Source: Dillenia suffruticosa | Taxonomy: Eukaryota; Streptophyta; Magnoliopsida; Dilleniales; Dilleniaceae | Reading direction: 5' to 3' | Assembly: GCA_033439265.1 (NCBI GenBank) | Contig: JAVTVX010000017.1 | Span: forward strand, 12,298,001 to 12,362,000 | DNA length: 64,000 bases | Shown: positions 1 through 13,500 of the stretch, piece by piece | How the letters are laid out: each line of letters begins with the position of its first letter | Numbering within the stretch: position 1 is the first letter of the stretch | The notes under the pieces: model-generated | Seen by the model: only the letters and a program-made list of their open reading frames with translations | Database searches by the model: none | Told to the model about the DNA's origin: nothing | Made by a program: the position numbers and the translations under genes

Positions 1-38
1 TTAACCAAAATCTTATTTCAAATTTTCCTTAACTCAAC

Positions 39-1540
39 ATGGGAAGAACTAAACGAATGATGAGTATTATTGCTGATGATGAAGAATCACAGTCATCCGA
101 AGATCAACTTCACTCTGACGAAGCCCAAGATGCTACCCCAGGTTTGATTTGGTTTGATTTAAAAACATATCATTGAGATAAGTATTCATTTCTAATATTT
201 TTTTAGCAGTTCTCAAGAAGAAATGTAGAAACCCAATATGTTGTCAAGATGTTTGGGATTTAGAAAAAAGAAAACGGATGGTGGTTGAAATGAATGAATT
301 AAATCAACTGATAAGAATTGATGGTACGATCTTTACTAGATTTCTTGGTTCTATAGTCAGAGTCCATTCGATTACTCCCATAAATTATAGGACTTGGCGT
401 GATATGCCAACAGACTATAAAGAAGACATGTGGAAAATTATAGAGATATTTACTAAATTGTACATTCACATAAATGGAAATTAATCCATCTAATTTTATT
501 TCTTTCATTTTGAATTGTAATCCAATATTACTTTCAAATCACTCAGAGATGACACCAAAAAATGAGTTATTGGAAATTTGTGTGAGAAATGGAAGAGTTT
601 TAAAAAAAGTCTAAAATCAAAGTGATTCGATGATTCACTTAGAGTAGATGAAAATATCAAAAGAATGTAAAAAAGTCTAAAAGGGTTGATCCAAATCAGT
701 ACAAGGATCTTATAACTTTCTGGCTAAATGATAAAGGGGTAAAAAATTAATAATTTTTCTTACTCATTTATTTGTACTCTCGTAAAAAATAAACAATTTC
801 TCTTACTATTAATTGAATACATTTAATTCTACTTCTTTGTATTAGGAAATTAGTAAAAGAAATTTAGAATGTCATGCAAAGTTGACAGATCCACATTGCT
901 TAGAATCTAAGTCATTTGCCAAACTCATTGATGAGAAGATATAAACAATTCATATTTTATTTTACTTATAATTAATTTTAATGCATAATATTTTACATAC
1001 TTAAAATCATATTTTATTATTACAGACAACACAATGTAGGACGAAACCTTGTAGAGCAGAACTTTATATTATAAGTAGAACCCGATTGGATGGTAGTTTA
1101 GTCTCTATGAAAGCATCAAAAGTTGTGGTATGGATTATTATTTTTATGCAGTTCTTGATTTATGGATATTCATGTTTCATTTATTTATTTTATAGGAAAT
1201 GATGAAGAGTCAAATGGAGTCTGTCGAGAGAGAAGAAAGCCAAGTAGAAAATTCAAATTTATCTTGGAAAAGTGATTGTGTCAAAGGTTAAAGGTACTGA
1301 TTCGTAGGGTAGAATCAGATGTGTAGGAAAAGTTACAAGGGCATTTGCACATTCAACGAGAGCTGACAAAGAAGATATAACTAATATAATGCAATAATTA
1401 ATGGAACAAAATCACAATCTTACTAATTTGTTAAGTAATGTTTTTCTTCATATTGCTATGAATGTTGGAAGTGGATATTAAGATGAATTGATGAATATGG
1501 TTAATGAAACAAGGGTTATTACTGGTGTTCGGGTATCTTA
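39..1540 (+). pseudogene. Decayed CACTA (En/Spm) element ORF, plant Transposase_24-type
   Basis: An ATG at 39 opens a short acidic exon (MGRTKRMM...) ending at a CCAG|GT donor at 141. The next exon starts after the AG at 205-206 and stays in phase, reading KKKCRNPICCQDVWD, then RFLGSIVR and YRTWRDMP up to a stop near 482. That order is typical of the plant Ptta/En/Spm transposase-associated family. Further downstream, the peptides RNLECHAKLTD, RAELYIISRTR and RAFAHSTRADKEDI continue the same family but are cut by stops and frameshifts. I see no intact transposase, so this is a dead element whose 5' end lies at or beyond the window edge. The family assignment is fairly sure; exon limits after 484 are not. 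Confidence 0.72.
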
Positions 1541-2039
1541 TTTATCTATTTCTACTTCGGCACAATCGTATTAACTTCACTTTCACATTTCAAAAATAAT
1601 TCAAATTATTTTTATTTTAACTTCCTCTGATACCAGATGTTGGGAGTGTACTTAAAAACCAACAATCATCATCATCACCGCCCGACTCCGTCCCAAAAAG
1701 TAATATTTATTTCACTTCTTATTTTTATTTTATTTTTAACATAGTAATATTTTTATTTATAACCATTTTTATACCATTATATTATATTAATCTGACTCTA
1801 CTTCTTTTTATGAATGAATAGATTGAATGAAGGTAGACTTTGTCGATAATCTTTTGAAAATTGAAGTGAAGCATCTTTCAGAAGAAGATATATGGATTGT
1901 GGGTGTGGGATATAATCTTTTTGTTTTTTGTTCTATTGTATCAATCATTTTCCAAAATTATAACATATTACTATTTTCTTTATTTTTAAGTTTTTAGTTA
2001 TATTTTCTAATACTTATATTAACCATCTACAAAACTTAT

Positions 2040-2607
2040 AACATTTCCTCATATACGAAAATATGTATTGTAACCGACTATAGTGACTAGTAAATGACGA
2101 TAGTAGTAACCGAAAAGTAAATAACTGGTAAGTGATGATAGTAGTAACCAAAAAGTAAATAACTAGTAAGTGAGTAGTAAGTGATGCTAGTAGTAACTAT
2201 ATTGACAATAAAGTACTAATATTTCTTAATACCGTCCATAAATCACAATATTTCTTAACATTTGTACAATCGAAGTAATAACATTTCCAAACGGTATTAT
2301 ATATGTCGTAATATAACAGTAATATAACCGACATAGGTACTAATATGGCAACCGATAATAAAAATAGTAAGTTTTCTCAACACTATTTTAAACGGATGAT
2401 AAAATAATAAATTGTACCGACAGTTCTAACCATCACTATAAATATATGACATACTCCAACGGTCATGAAAAGTGTCAGAATACACCTATCCCGACTGGTG
2501 TATTACCGACTAAATCTTTATCCATTGGAGAAAGTTTTACCAACGGTTTATATATATTTAGAAGATGGTTTTAGTCCGTGAGAATAACACATTTGTTTTG
2601 TTGTGGG
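2040..2607 (+). repeat. CACTA 3' subterminal repeat region
   Basis: The stretch is dense in short variants of ACCGAC/ACCGAT in both orientations and contains a 38-bp tandem unit around 2085-2200 (TAGTAGTAAC recurs at 2101, 2139 and 2188). It ends near a degenerate TTTTGTTGTGG, comparable to the TTCTTGTAGTG end of CACTA elements. Short clustered subterminal repeats next to a Transposase_24 remnant are the usual layout of this superfamily. No clean terminal CACTA motif or 3-bp duplication survives, so the exact boundary is inferred. Confidence 0.5.
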
Positions 2608-2612
2608 TGCTG

Positions 2613-2717
2613 CTGGACGTCAGTCTCTTCTTAAATTCTGCCTTGCAAGGTGGCTTGGCCTCAGAGGCAAATGAAATGGCACACTCTGTTGCCAAATGGG
2701 CTGAAGCATCTAGTTGA
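2613..2717 (+). pseudogene. Fragment of non-LTR RNase H-like (RVT_3) domain C-terminus
   Basis: One frame ending at a TGA at 2715-2717 reads ...SEANEMAHSVAKWAEASS. This resembles the last helix of RNase H-like domains in plant non-LTR elements and their relatives, where the text runs N-x-x-A-H-x-x-A-K-W-A. Only about 35 codons remain, with no upstream catalytic residues, so it is a scrap rather than a gene. It directly follows the CACTA 3' end. Confidence 0.45.
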
Positions 2718-4456
2718 ATTAATATGATCCCAGCTTTTGTAGTTTGTTCTCTTTTCTAATTTGCTTTTCTATTTGTATCTTTCCCAGCAACGGGGAAAAA
2801 AAAAAGGAAGGGAAAGAATGAAGTGCATCATGTTGACATGTTATTTATAATCCTATATTAACAAAAATTGATGGAAGGCAGTTGGCAACGCAAGATAGCA
2901 TTGTTAGCAACAATTTGTTTCTATTTTTTTGTGTTACATAGAGGAGATTCGAACCGAGACCTTAAAGGAAAGGGGGACGGGGAATGGTGCTATAGTTCAT
3001 TGGTAGCATTGTTATCAACATATTGCTTTCTGATGATTTCCTTTCCATCAGCCACCGCGAGTGCACGCTCTCATCTCACCTTTGCTTTTCAGGGTAAACC
3101 GTGAGGCAGTGTTTCACTCAGCAGATGATGCCGCCTCTCATTCCCAACAAAATTCAGGCTCAACACCACTACCTTCCAAGATAGTCATTTGTCTTTGACC
3201 TAAAAGGAGAGAAGGAAGAACCCTCTACTTTTCAACTTAGATTCAAAGGAAACAGAAATAGATACAAAATGATATAGAAAAATAACATTTTATGAAAAAA
3301 CAGTAAATAAAAACATGAACAAATACATAAATATAAAAAATATAAGTATTTTTCTCTAAATATTAATAATTTTATAAAAATAATATAGTAGTGATATTTT
3401 ATAATAAAAAATCTAAAATGATCAAATATATAATTATTAATTATAAAACAAATAATATAAAAATTATAATTATAATTAAATAAATAAATAATTTATTAAA
3501 TATGAGAAATATATAAATATAAAAAATATTAACATTTTTAAATATATATTAATTAATTTAATGTGTTGAAATGTTTTAAAAATATTTTTGATATGAAAAA
3601 ATATTAGTGGTAATAAGTTTTCGAGTATTATAACTTTCAACCGTACAATGATGCTTCAATTAAACGCTTTGGTTTGGTTGCATTTTAAATTACATAGTTT
3701 CCTTTATCCTTGATCTTACAAAATATTTTTAAGTTCTAAACTTTACATAGTTTTTTTTTTTTATTATTTCTTTCGTAATTTTTTTGGGGGATGCTTAAAA
3801 CTCACACTACTTGCCACAATAATAATAATATAAAAGTGATATTAAGCTTTATAATAGGCATCATTTTCTTCCGTCAGTTTGAAGCACATTATTTCTGTAT
3901 TTATTGAATACGGAATAACAACAAAGGCATGCTTGGTGCTAGAAAACATGGAAAGACATTTAAAAAATGAACATTATACGTAAAAATGTTTGTTCGCATG
4001 TCTCATGTTTCTGGACCCAGTTCTCAAATTGGAAGGCATGCTAAGTGATCCGATCCCCAGTTCTTTATCTCTATTCATGGCTCATGGCCAACAGTGATAA
4101 ATTATCACTAGGATAGTAACAAGAGACGCAAGTTCAAAAAGATATGGAACTCCATTTACCATCAATCAATAAGAATACTGTAGATACAGTTGATTGTGAT
4201 GTGTACACAATAGATTGTAATTCACCTTTCCCTTCCCAAGAAACAGAGGGAGCAGGCCAAGATTTTACGTTCTCTTTGTATGTCTTTATCTGGTATTAAC
4301 CTGTTTAGCACTTTAACTGGAGTCAGGCAGTCAGAAATCTCAGCGCGATCTTTTGCCACGCTCAATATCTGCTCATTTCCTTCCAGTTTGGCTCAAAACG
4401 ATGGTATAACCACAAAATGAATTCAGACGAATCTCGATATGTAACTAAAGTAGTAC
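2718..4456. other. Intergenic stretch downstream of gene 1
   Basis: Apart from the hAT-like segment at 3263-3610 I see no gene or RNA here. The sequence just below 4457 should contain the 3' UTR and polyadenylation site of the minus-strand CSC1-like gene. An AATAAA on the minus strand near 3.9 kb is a candidate signal, but it was not otherwise tested. Confidence 0.5.
3263..3610. mobile_element. AT-rich short element related to hAT ends (MITE-like)
   Basis: The sequence follows the same pattern as the subterminal part of the hAT element near 59.6-59.9 kb. The two share the order ACAAATA, TATAATTATTAATTATAAAAC and AATAATTTATTAAA with small changes. No coding sequence is present. It is probably a short non-autonomous or deleted copy of the same hAT family. 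Ends and target duplication are not resolved. Confidence 0.35.
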
Positions 4457-4533
4457 CTACATTTCACTGGGAGCATCCTTGTCCATACTACTATTGCCAG
4501 GAGCTTGTGCTCCTTCTAATTGAGGTCTGTTTT
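4457..4533 (-). CDS. RXW8: CSC1-like gene, terminal coding exon 11
   Basis: Acceptor CTTTCAG|AAAACAG completes a Glu codon. The exon reads [12 protein letters not shown] to APSEM and ends at TAG (4457-4459). It matches the polar tail length expected for the group, although the exact C-terminus is poorly conserved. Confidence 0.82.
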
Positions 4534-7500
4534 CTGAAAGTCCATAAACCCCGAGAGAGAACAAATTTAGTTTCCCATTCTATATTAAGTTTCACATTCC
4601 AAATAGTGTCCCAAATCTAGAGTAATGACATACCTGGTTTTGCGTTCTCTGGGTCCTGAATAGCATCCTTGTCCTCAACGTGATCTGGGTTCGAAGCCAC
4701 ACAAACATCATGTGAACTTATGGGGAATTGACTATATGCTGAGCGCAACTGCTGGTGGATTTCCTCCATCCTCCCACTCTGTTCATCTTGCTGGTCCATC
4801 TCAATAAGAATCTGTATGCAACTCATATTTAATGTTGGCAAATCCCAAGCACAAGGAAAGAGAGAGACACCAGAAATTCACTTCAGGCATTACCTCTGCT
4901 GCAATTTTTTTAAAGATTGGGTTGAACCTCTGTCGGCAGTATTCATTGAATAGGAGAGTTAAAATAATCAAAGGGATAGTAAAGCCTGAAGCAACAGGCA
5001 ATCTTTTGATTCCAAAAACTCCCAAAGCAATTACTTGTGTTAGAACCAAAGAGAAAATTGTTGTGTTGTGTGCAATAGGCCAATATTGTCCTCCAGTATC
5101 GTACTTTGAGACATATACATTGAGAATCTGAAAAAGAAAAGAAGGAAAAAGGAGAGAGAGAGAGAGAGAGAGAGAACAAAACTTAAAATTGTCAATTGAA
5201 TGCATATCCATATGCGTAAAACAAGACAGAAGTTCAGCAAATTTTGATCAAGCAGCTGTCTGAAATGGCATGCCACTAAAGATGGTTCCATGAAAGTGAC
5301 TTCACCAGCTATGCAAGCATAAAACATTATTAAGTGAAATGGTTCTCCTTAAATAAATCAAAAAATGATATGCAACATAAACCCGGAAAAAATAAAATAA
5401 AATAAAATAATTGTCAGCTTAATATTGCTCTACACTAACAAGATCAGGTAAAACAATCCACAACTCAACACCATCATCTAAATTAATTACAGAAGTCCTT
5501 GAATTTTGACACTAGGCCTATGCGTAAAAGCAAAATCAACACATAATTATTGTCATTTTGTCGTTACCAAGAAAACCTGAGACACAATTTTCTATGTCCA
5601 AAATATCAATATTTTTTGTTTATAGAAAAAGAAGAGTATATTACATGTATGAAAGATTGTACAACACTCCAAGCATATAAAACTAGAGAACTAAGAAGGC
5701 AAAGCAGAACAAAAAGACCAATACAAATTTGCTCTTGAATCTCCATTCAAATCTTCTGAACCATGTAAATTTTATAAATTCCTGATGCACAAGCACATAA
5801 AGAAGTACAAAAAATAATTTTGTTCTACAAAAAAGAAGGTACAATTGATTGATCATGAAAATTATGGTGTTTTGCTTTCTCCCTGTACACCATAGGATGG
5901 CCAACAGCGCACATAGCATTTTCTTCCCTCCAAAATCTCTAAATATTCAAAGGAATAAAACACAAATTTTCCAGAGGCACACCCAAACATTGTCACATAC
6001 AGCAAAAAGGCGGTCCTACATTACTCTTGTGATTAAATAACGTGAAAATAAATGATCTCTAAATTCAAAATTTGTATGACATGATGCATATTTCAAGAGA
6101 TAGAACTTTATAAGATCTCCTCTTTTAAAGAATATCATTGGTATTAATTTTATTAATCGCCATGGATGAAATAAAAGCCTTATCTTGATAGAAATTTTTA
6201 CCTTGCAAATCAAATAGTTCAATTGAAAATGAAGATTTTGGGGTAATCTAATTAGATAATAAAGAAGAGAATTACAGGTAAAAGCCCCTCAAAAATCAAG
6301 ACCTCAAACCCCAGAGTCAGAAGGATGAGAAGAAGATTCAGTATCGCGAAGGAGAGAAATCAAAAATGAAAATTTAATTGCTTCTCGATCATTAAGATTC
6401 CTTCAAAAATTAAAATTCCAAGAAAGTCAATGACTCTCCCAAATATAAAAATCCTAATAGAAGCAAGATGAAATATGGAGTAAACCTATAAAGGCAAGGG
6501 AAAAATCTAGATAATGGCCTGAAAGTAAGATGATGTAAATTCACATGTCCCTTTTCCTCTTTAATTTCCGTTATATCACAAAATAGGGAAGAATTCTCTT
6601 AGAAAGCGGGAGCATTCTTCCGCACCACCAAGGGTGTGAAGAATTATTGTTTTTTCAAGATTACCAAACCAAGCTACAGTTGCTATAACTTCAAATTCAT
6701 ATAATTACACATACTTGTCATGCAAAACATGAATGATTTTCGAACCACTCTGTCTACAAACCAAATTTTATACAACTAAGGAAAAAGTCAAAACATGCCC
6801 TTATCATATAGGAATATTTTGAAAAATTATAAGGGTAAAATAGTATAAGCAAATCAAGAGTTTTTTGTTATAGTAAAAAGATTGTTGTCTTTTGGTGAGT
6901 TTGTAGAGTTTGCATACAAATTGGTTCGTGGATAGCCAGCTCAACAATTAATCGAACTTGGAACCAAAGTCTTGGAATCCTTTGGCCTCAATCTTAACGT
7001 ACACATTTTCTACTTCCATTTTAATATTGTAAAACAAGTTAAGATGTGGTGCAGATTTCTTGAGTTCATGGCATAGGCCATGTGATTGGAGCAGAATTCA
7101 AATTATATGATCAGATCCAATTCAAACAAAAATTAATTCAGTTTCACATAATTATATCTAAAATATACAATAAATTAAGAATTGTACGATCTGTGATACA
7201 AAATAGTACAATTTGATTTAATTCATATAAAAATAGAATCAATTGTTATGATCCTATTTGCTTGTCAAAAGATGGGATATGATGATGAGTGGATCCCGAA
7301 TGTGAAGATCCCTGTGAGTGAAATGATAACACATGGATGGACTATCCATGAATGCTTCAATAACCAAAAAACAAAAGGAGGTATGACTTAAATAATTTAA
7401 TTTTATATAATTAAAGATAAAATAATGGTTTTATAAATACCACACTACGTTTTTAAAAGGTCCAAGAAATTTGAATGCAAATAGAAAAAAGAAAGGGAAA

Positions 7501-10500
7501 AGTAATTGAAAATGAAGAAATAGAAGTGATTGAAAATGGTGATGAGAAGGGAAGAAGAATAAGAAGATTGTTTTCTTGGAAGAAGATGATCAAATGGTGA
7601 TGGTGATATTGATCGTTGAGAGGATTAACGATTTTAATAAAAATCTTGAAAACCTTGTATTTTGATTAATTAATATTAAGCTTTGAGTTTATGATATGAT
7701 TTAGAAGGTATTAAGTATCATGAATAATGTTATGAATATTTGGAGTACTTTTAAATATTACAAAGATTAATTTACTACTAGTTAGTAGTTAGTTACTTAT
7801 CTGAACCCAAAGTTATAGTCATACTATATGATACATTATAAATACTTTATTTTAATATATTATGTAAGCATGTTCTAAAAGATACATATATATGCATAAT
7901 ACTGAATTTTATAATTCATGATTCCTTTGATTTACAACTCGGAAAATATGCTTTCTGAATCACAATTCAACTCTCAATTTGATGGCCATGGACCAAATGA
8001 CAAGTGCAGATGCTTAGATGACATAACCTCAATTTAGCTGTCACCAGTTCACAAATAGTACAGAAAGTAATGGTAATTAAAGCTGAATATAGACGAGTCA
8101 GGAAATTGCATCCTATGTGTTACCACCTACTCTCATTTTATAGGAGGAAAAAGAAAAAGGGAAAAGATAGATTTGATAGGCATAGCACTGAACCCAGATT
8201 GGATGGGGGCCAGTGAACTTACCAGTTAATTGGTCCAGGTTGCTTAGAAAACCAAAAGTGCATTGTAGGCTCAAACCACCAGTTTCTTTGAGAATTATAC
8301 CAGTTTGGTTTGCTGAAATTTTCAGTTTTCTCAAATAAGGAATTCTCGTGCAGGGGGAGGGGGGTTCTTTCCATCAAGCAATAGTAAATGCATTATTCCA
8401 TTATATTGCTTTTGGTTTTCCTGTTCTGTTTAGGGCAATTTGTTCTTTCCATCCCTTGCCTGGCGCAAGACTGCCTTTGCTTTTGTAGTATAATTTATGA
8501 TGATTTGAGAAGTTATTATTTAACTTTAATAACTTAATAAGATTTGATTTGATTGTAATTTCTAATTTGTTTTAAGGTTCATGGCCTAGAAAAGGCCTAG
8601 AGTTATTGTATGTTAAGCTATTGATTGCAAATTGAGACATCTCTCTTTGTATTCAGGTCTTTCTTATGTTCTTAGTTTTCCACCAACTCTATCAAAGATC
8701 AGTCTATCTTCTTCCTCTGTTTCTTTTTGTCCCTATCCCCCTCTTTCAAATCAGCTCTCCATCGTTTTAACATCAGAGCTCTACTTCAATCCCTTGCCAG
8801 TTTCTGCAGTGCATCTAATTTTTCTTCACCATTATCATTCTCATTCAGTCAAAAATAAATAAAGAAACAAACAAATAAAGCGTGTTACAGTCTAGCAATA
8901 AAGTACAGAACCATGCTTATCCTTCACTAAGCAAGCATCAGCATTTAAGAGGGCAAAAAAAAAAGTAACTGAGATCGGAAATCTCCTTTTGTCATCACTA
9001 TCTTGGGTGGCTTTCCATTCTTCATTCATCACAGTAGGACGTTTAGCCAGATTTCATGACATTTTTGTTCACTCTCTTCAACAACTAACATCGCGAAATA
9101 TAACTAAACCATGTATAATCTATCTCATCCCTTTATGCTAAAAAAAATATAGCCATTATCTTCTTAATGCTAATTGGTGTTATTTCTCTCCCAAATCCGG
9201 AAAATAACTAACTTGGCTTATGATGCAGTGAAGGCATTCCCTTGACAAGAGGCTCCTCTGGCATAAAGAGTGGGAAGGTTAACAACCTTTTTGCCCACTT
9301 AGCAGATTGCAGGCTTCCTTATGGAATGTTTAATTGATCCAGCACACATCGTTGATGGCAGACTATGTAGCTAGTTTCCAAATTATAGTGTTCCATTTCC
9401 TATAAAAGACAGACTTCAAAACATAATTGGTTGTGGATGTAACTAAAATTTCATTCAAAAATATTTTAGCAATCAGCATAGAATATCACTTTGGCACTGG
9501 CCCCTTAAGTCTATTTGGTATTGACTGTGTGATATACACGTTTTCTTTCAAATTTGTTCTCATTCCTATGAGGCCCACTATGTTACGGCCCCACTTCAAA
9601 GAGTTTCTCAACCTAAGATACATTTAGAGTTCCTCTATCTCAAGAAAAGAGCATTTTAACATAAATATGTGAAATAAAAAATGTACAACATACAGAAGGA
9701 TGTGACAAAGTAAAAAAAATTAATTACAGCGAACAAAATATGATGTAAAGTAATTTCATTAGTGCATTATATATATACATACACACACATATATATGTAT
9801 GTATGGATGTATTATGATATGCTTTTTTATGAATAACCAAAAGACACGTTACTGTCCTTTTAGTCATTGATTTTTTCTTCATAAATTATCACAAAAAGAT
9901 AAAATATTTATGAACAAATGGAAATCCAAGTCAATTAGAGATAATATAAATATAACAAAAGGTAAAAAAACTTTAGGTTATTTTGTTATATGTGAAACCT
10001 GAGACAATTTAAGGTACAACAATAAATTAAGGTAGTTAATATCGTAAATAAATTACAATAACAGTGAATTTAATTTGCACAGCATAAGGCTGGAACAAGA
10101 TATATGTAGTTCTTTTTTATCATTTTGATATATTATCGATAGTGAATATGGTAACAATTAAGATTATAAGTTTAACATAATATATATATATAATCTAAGG
10201 AAATTATTTAGATTTAAAATAAATTTTATATGAGAATTTACTTATGTAGATTATTTTTACCACCTCCCGTTGCAACACGCAGGCCTTTTACTAGTTTTTA
10301 CTAAAACTAGAACAGACTCTACCCTTCTATTTGCATCGTGGTACAGCAATCATCAGCTGATTTTTATCAGAAAACGGCTAAATAAGAATATCAGCTAAAA
10401 TGACCATAGATGCAGCTTAATAACAAATTCTGCCAAAGTAGTCAAGATGCATACAAGCAGTCAGTATTTCAAAGGCAAGAATTGATTAAAGAGAATATAA

Positions 10501-13500
10501 ACCAAGAGAAAAGCTAACCTGGTTACGGTACACAAGATGAGCAATAAAAAAGTAAACCAGTAAAAAGGGCAATATCAAAGGTGCCAGGATGGAGCAGGTG
10601 AAGCCAAGCAATCCAAATACAAGAACTTTGGGGACTTCTGTGTGGTAAGGAAAAGATAACGCGACAGTTGAAAAATCATCCTTGCTTCTGAGAATATATC
10701 TTCTGAACAAGTTGCAAAGCAGTGGAAAGAGTTGCATGATTTCAGATGACAGACTTGCCCAACCAGATGTCAACACATAAGTAGTGAAGAAGGTAGCCTG
10801 CAAAATAGTAATTAGTTGTTATTATCATAAAAGATGTAACAAACCTATCACACTCCATAATGTTTTTATGCTATGTCACACTCCCAAATGAGGATTAAAG
10901 TGATCCAAATAAAAGAAAGAAATAAAATTCCAACTACAATTAACACATTGTTGTTTCTGATTTTCCTTTTTTATTCTTCTTTTTCTGGCTCTCACACTTT
11001 CTCTCCTCCTCTCTAAATTTTCTGAGCATTGTTTTTATAGAACGCCACACGTTAAAGTGAAACCTTCTTTGACCTTAAAAAACTTTTAACCCCATCGTAG
11101 AGTAGATGAACCATTTATATGATGACAATTTTCATCAGAACCAGGCGATGAAATTTAAAACTAAACCAAGCCAACCTGGTCAAAGAATAACTCAGATCGA
11201 CAATAGTCAAAAGGCAGAATCACCTGTTCAGGTACTGCTCTTGCAAGTTGAGCAGGTATGTCTTTTGGACTAGTAATAGCATTGAGCTGGTCAATAACCT
11301 GTCCTGACAGAACATTAACAAAAAAAATGTTCCATATTGTGAAGTATAACACTTTACAGCAAGCACTCTTTTTCCTGCCACTATGAGAGAAAGAACCCTC
11401 AACTGCTGAAAATAGCATCATTGTTGGTGGAACAGTTAGCAAAAATATGAGCAATATAACACTGGGTAGATAGCCTGTTACCAGCTGTCTCATGAATCTC
11501 CTACACAAAGGTACGGAAAAAGTTATAACCTATGAAAGCACTAGCAATTATTCCAGCAATAGAAGCAATTCTATAGAGTAACATCTGACTCAAGAGTTGT
11601 ATATCTCTAAGCTATTGACCATGGAAAGATTCTATGAATGTACCGTAGTAATACAAAAGAAAAGATCAATAAATTCTACAACTTACAAGCTCTTACAATT
11701 TCATAAGTTATAGTAAGCAACATAATTATGAAAATGCTTTTGCTGAATCCTAATTAAAGAGACATACACATGTATCATGCAAAAATAATATTATCATGTG
11801 ATGAGAAAAAGAAAATGTAGGTCGCCACATAAGAAAATTTGGCTGCAATCTTGTATAATCTGTAAAACCAAACACACAAATATGTTATTTGGATAGAGTT
11901 AAGCTGATAACCATGGAACCATTTTATACCTTTCCACCTCAAAGTGGATTAATTTTAATAACTAAAGGTCATCTTTTTTAGGACTCATAAGAGTAGAATA
12001 AAAAGAGCACTACAAAGTCAACATCACAAGTCAAAGAATCCACCAAATGCCTCATTGTTCCAGACAAAGCAACTACATGAAGTGTCTAATAATTAGTTTT
12101 CACATCCAATGCTAGTTCCCTATGACCCTCTACAAATCGGGGAGAATCATAAGAATTTTCAAGATCTCTTGTGATGTAGGAGGATCCAAGAAGCTGGTAT
12201 AATATTTGGTTTCACAACAAATTTTTAGTTCATTAATTTACTCCCTTATCATTATGATTTTTGTATTTTAGGCCTTTAAATGAGTTATATGACAAGAATA
12301 TGACTTGCAATGAAATTCATGGATAGGTTTAAAAGGTGGTTATATCTAAACAAGGACTGGGATGGAACCATTGCTGCAACCCTATCCTAGATAGGTTTTT
12401 GAAATTATTTTCCAGGAGATCTTCATTATTTTGATTTTATATATTAAGGGGCTTGACACCCTAACCCTCTTTCATTGTTCAACTTCAGTTTTACCCCTTT
12501 CCAAGTTATTTTGACCCTGATTTTCTGTTTTACATCTTCTGTACTACATGAAACTAGAGCAAAAATGTTATATCAAAAAAAAAAAAAAAAAACTAGAGCA
12601 AAACGGATCAAGTTATGTTCTCTACTCTGGTTATAGGCCATACTTGGAGACAGTAGAGAATCAGAGATGATAAAGCAGCATCAGAAGAAAGAATTTGTTG
12701 CGGGCTGTTCAAGCCTCACACTGGCAGGAACTTATGGGAGCCCAAATGAAGAATCAAGAGGTGACCATACCTTTTGATTACAATAACAATAAATAACAAA
12801 GTAAGACTTAATCCTAAATTTTGGGGATGGCCGTTTAAGACCAATATAGGAGAAAGTAGAGGAAAAAAAACTATCCATAGAAACTTAATAATAATAATAA
12901 TGTATTAATTCAATTGGTTCGGATTCTTTTACGCCACTCATTCGTATCTAAAATTATCTCTTCAACTAAATTGGATACAGATTTTCAGTTATGAGGTGGA
13001 TAAGAGTAGAGCACATGCCAAGCCATTAGGAGATGGTAGACTGAATGTAAAAGTCGCTGATTTTCATGGGGAAGCACACAGAAAAGATTTTTCACATCTG
13101 ATGAGTATTATGAGATTATGGAAAGCCAATTATTTATGAATATGATGATGAGGAAGAAGAAGAGATACACCATGTCCTTAATAGTAATGAAGAGATATAC
13201 GATGTGTTGAAGAACAAGGAAATCAACCATTCAAGAAACCAAGTCCTCAAGACCTCAAAATGAAGCCAAGTCATGGTCTAAACCATCTAAACAAAATGGC
13301 CTAAAACTAGGCAGAATGCTGTGCAGAAAATGTATCCAGGCTGTCCAGATTCTAGGCCACTTTGGTGGGCTAATTCATGCAGCAAGAAAAAGCCTTTCCT
13401 TGGGATGATTAGAGGAATTAAAGATCAACAAAAGGAGTCCAAATGGGTCTAAAATGGAAGCCCAAAGAAGCTTAGAAAAGCCCAAGAAGTCAGCCCAAAC

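Noticed and set aside
2868..3104. Possible tRNA-derived SINE: GGTTCGAATC on the minus strand near 2947
   Set aside because: It resembles a B box, but no credible A box at the right distance, no cloverleaf and no tail could be found.
4801..5327. Longer minus-strand ORFs extending beyond CSC1-like exons 9 and 10
   Set aside because: The extensions are intronic and include the (GA)n run; splice sites and family alignment set the exon limits.
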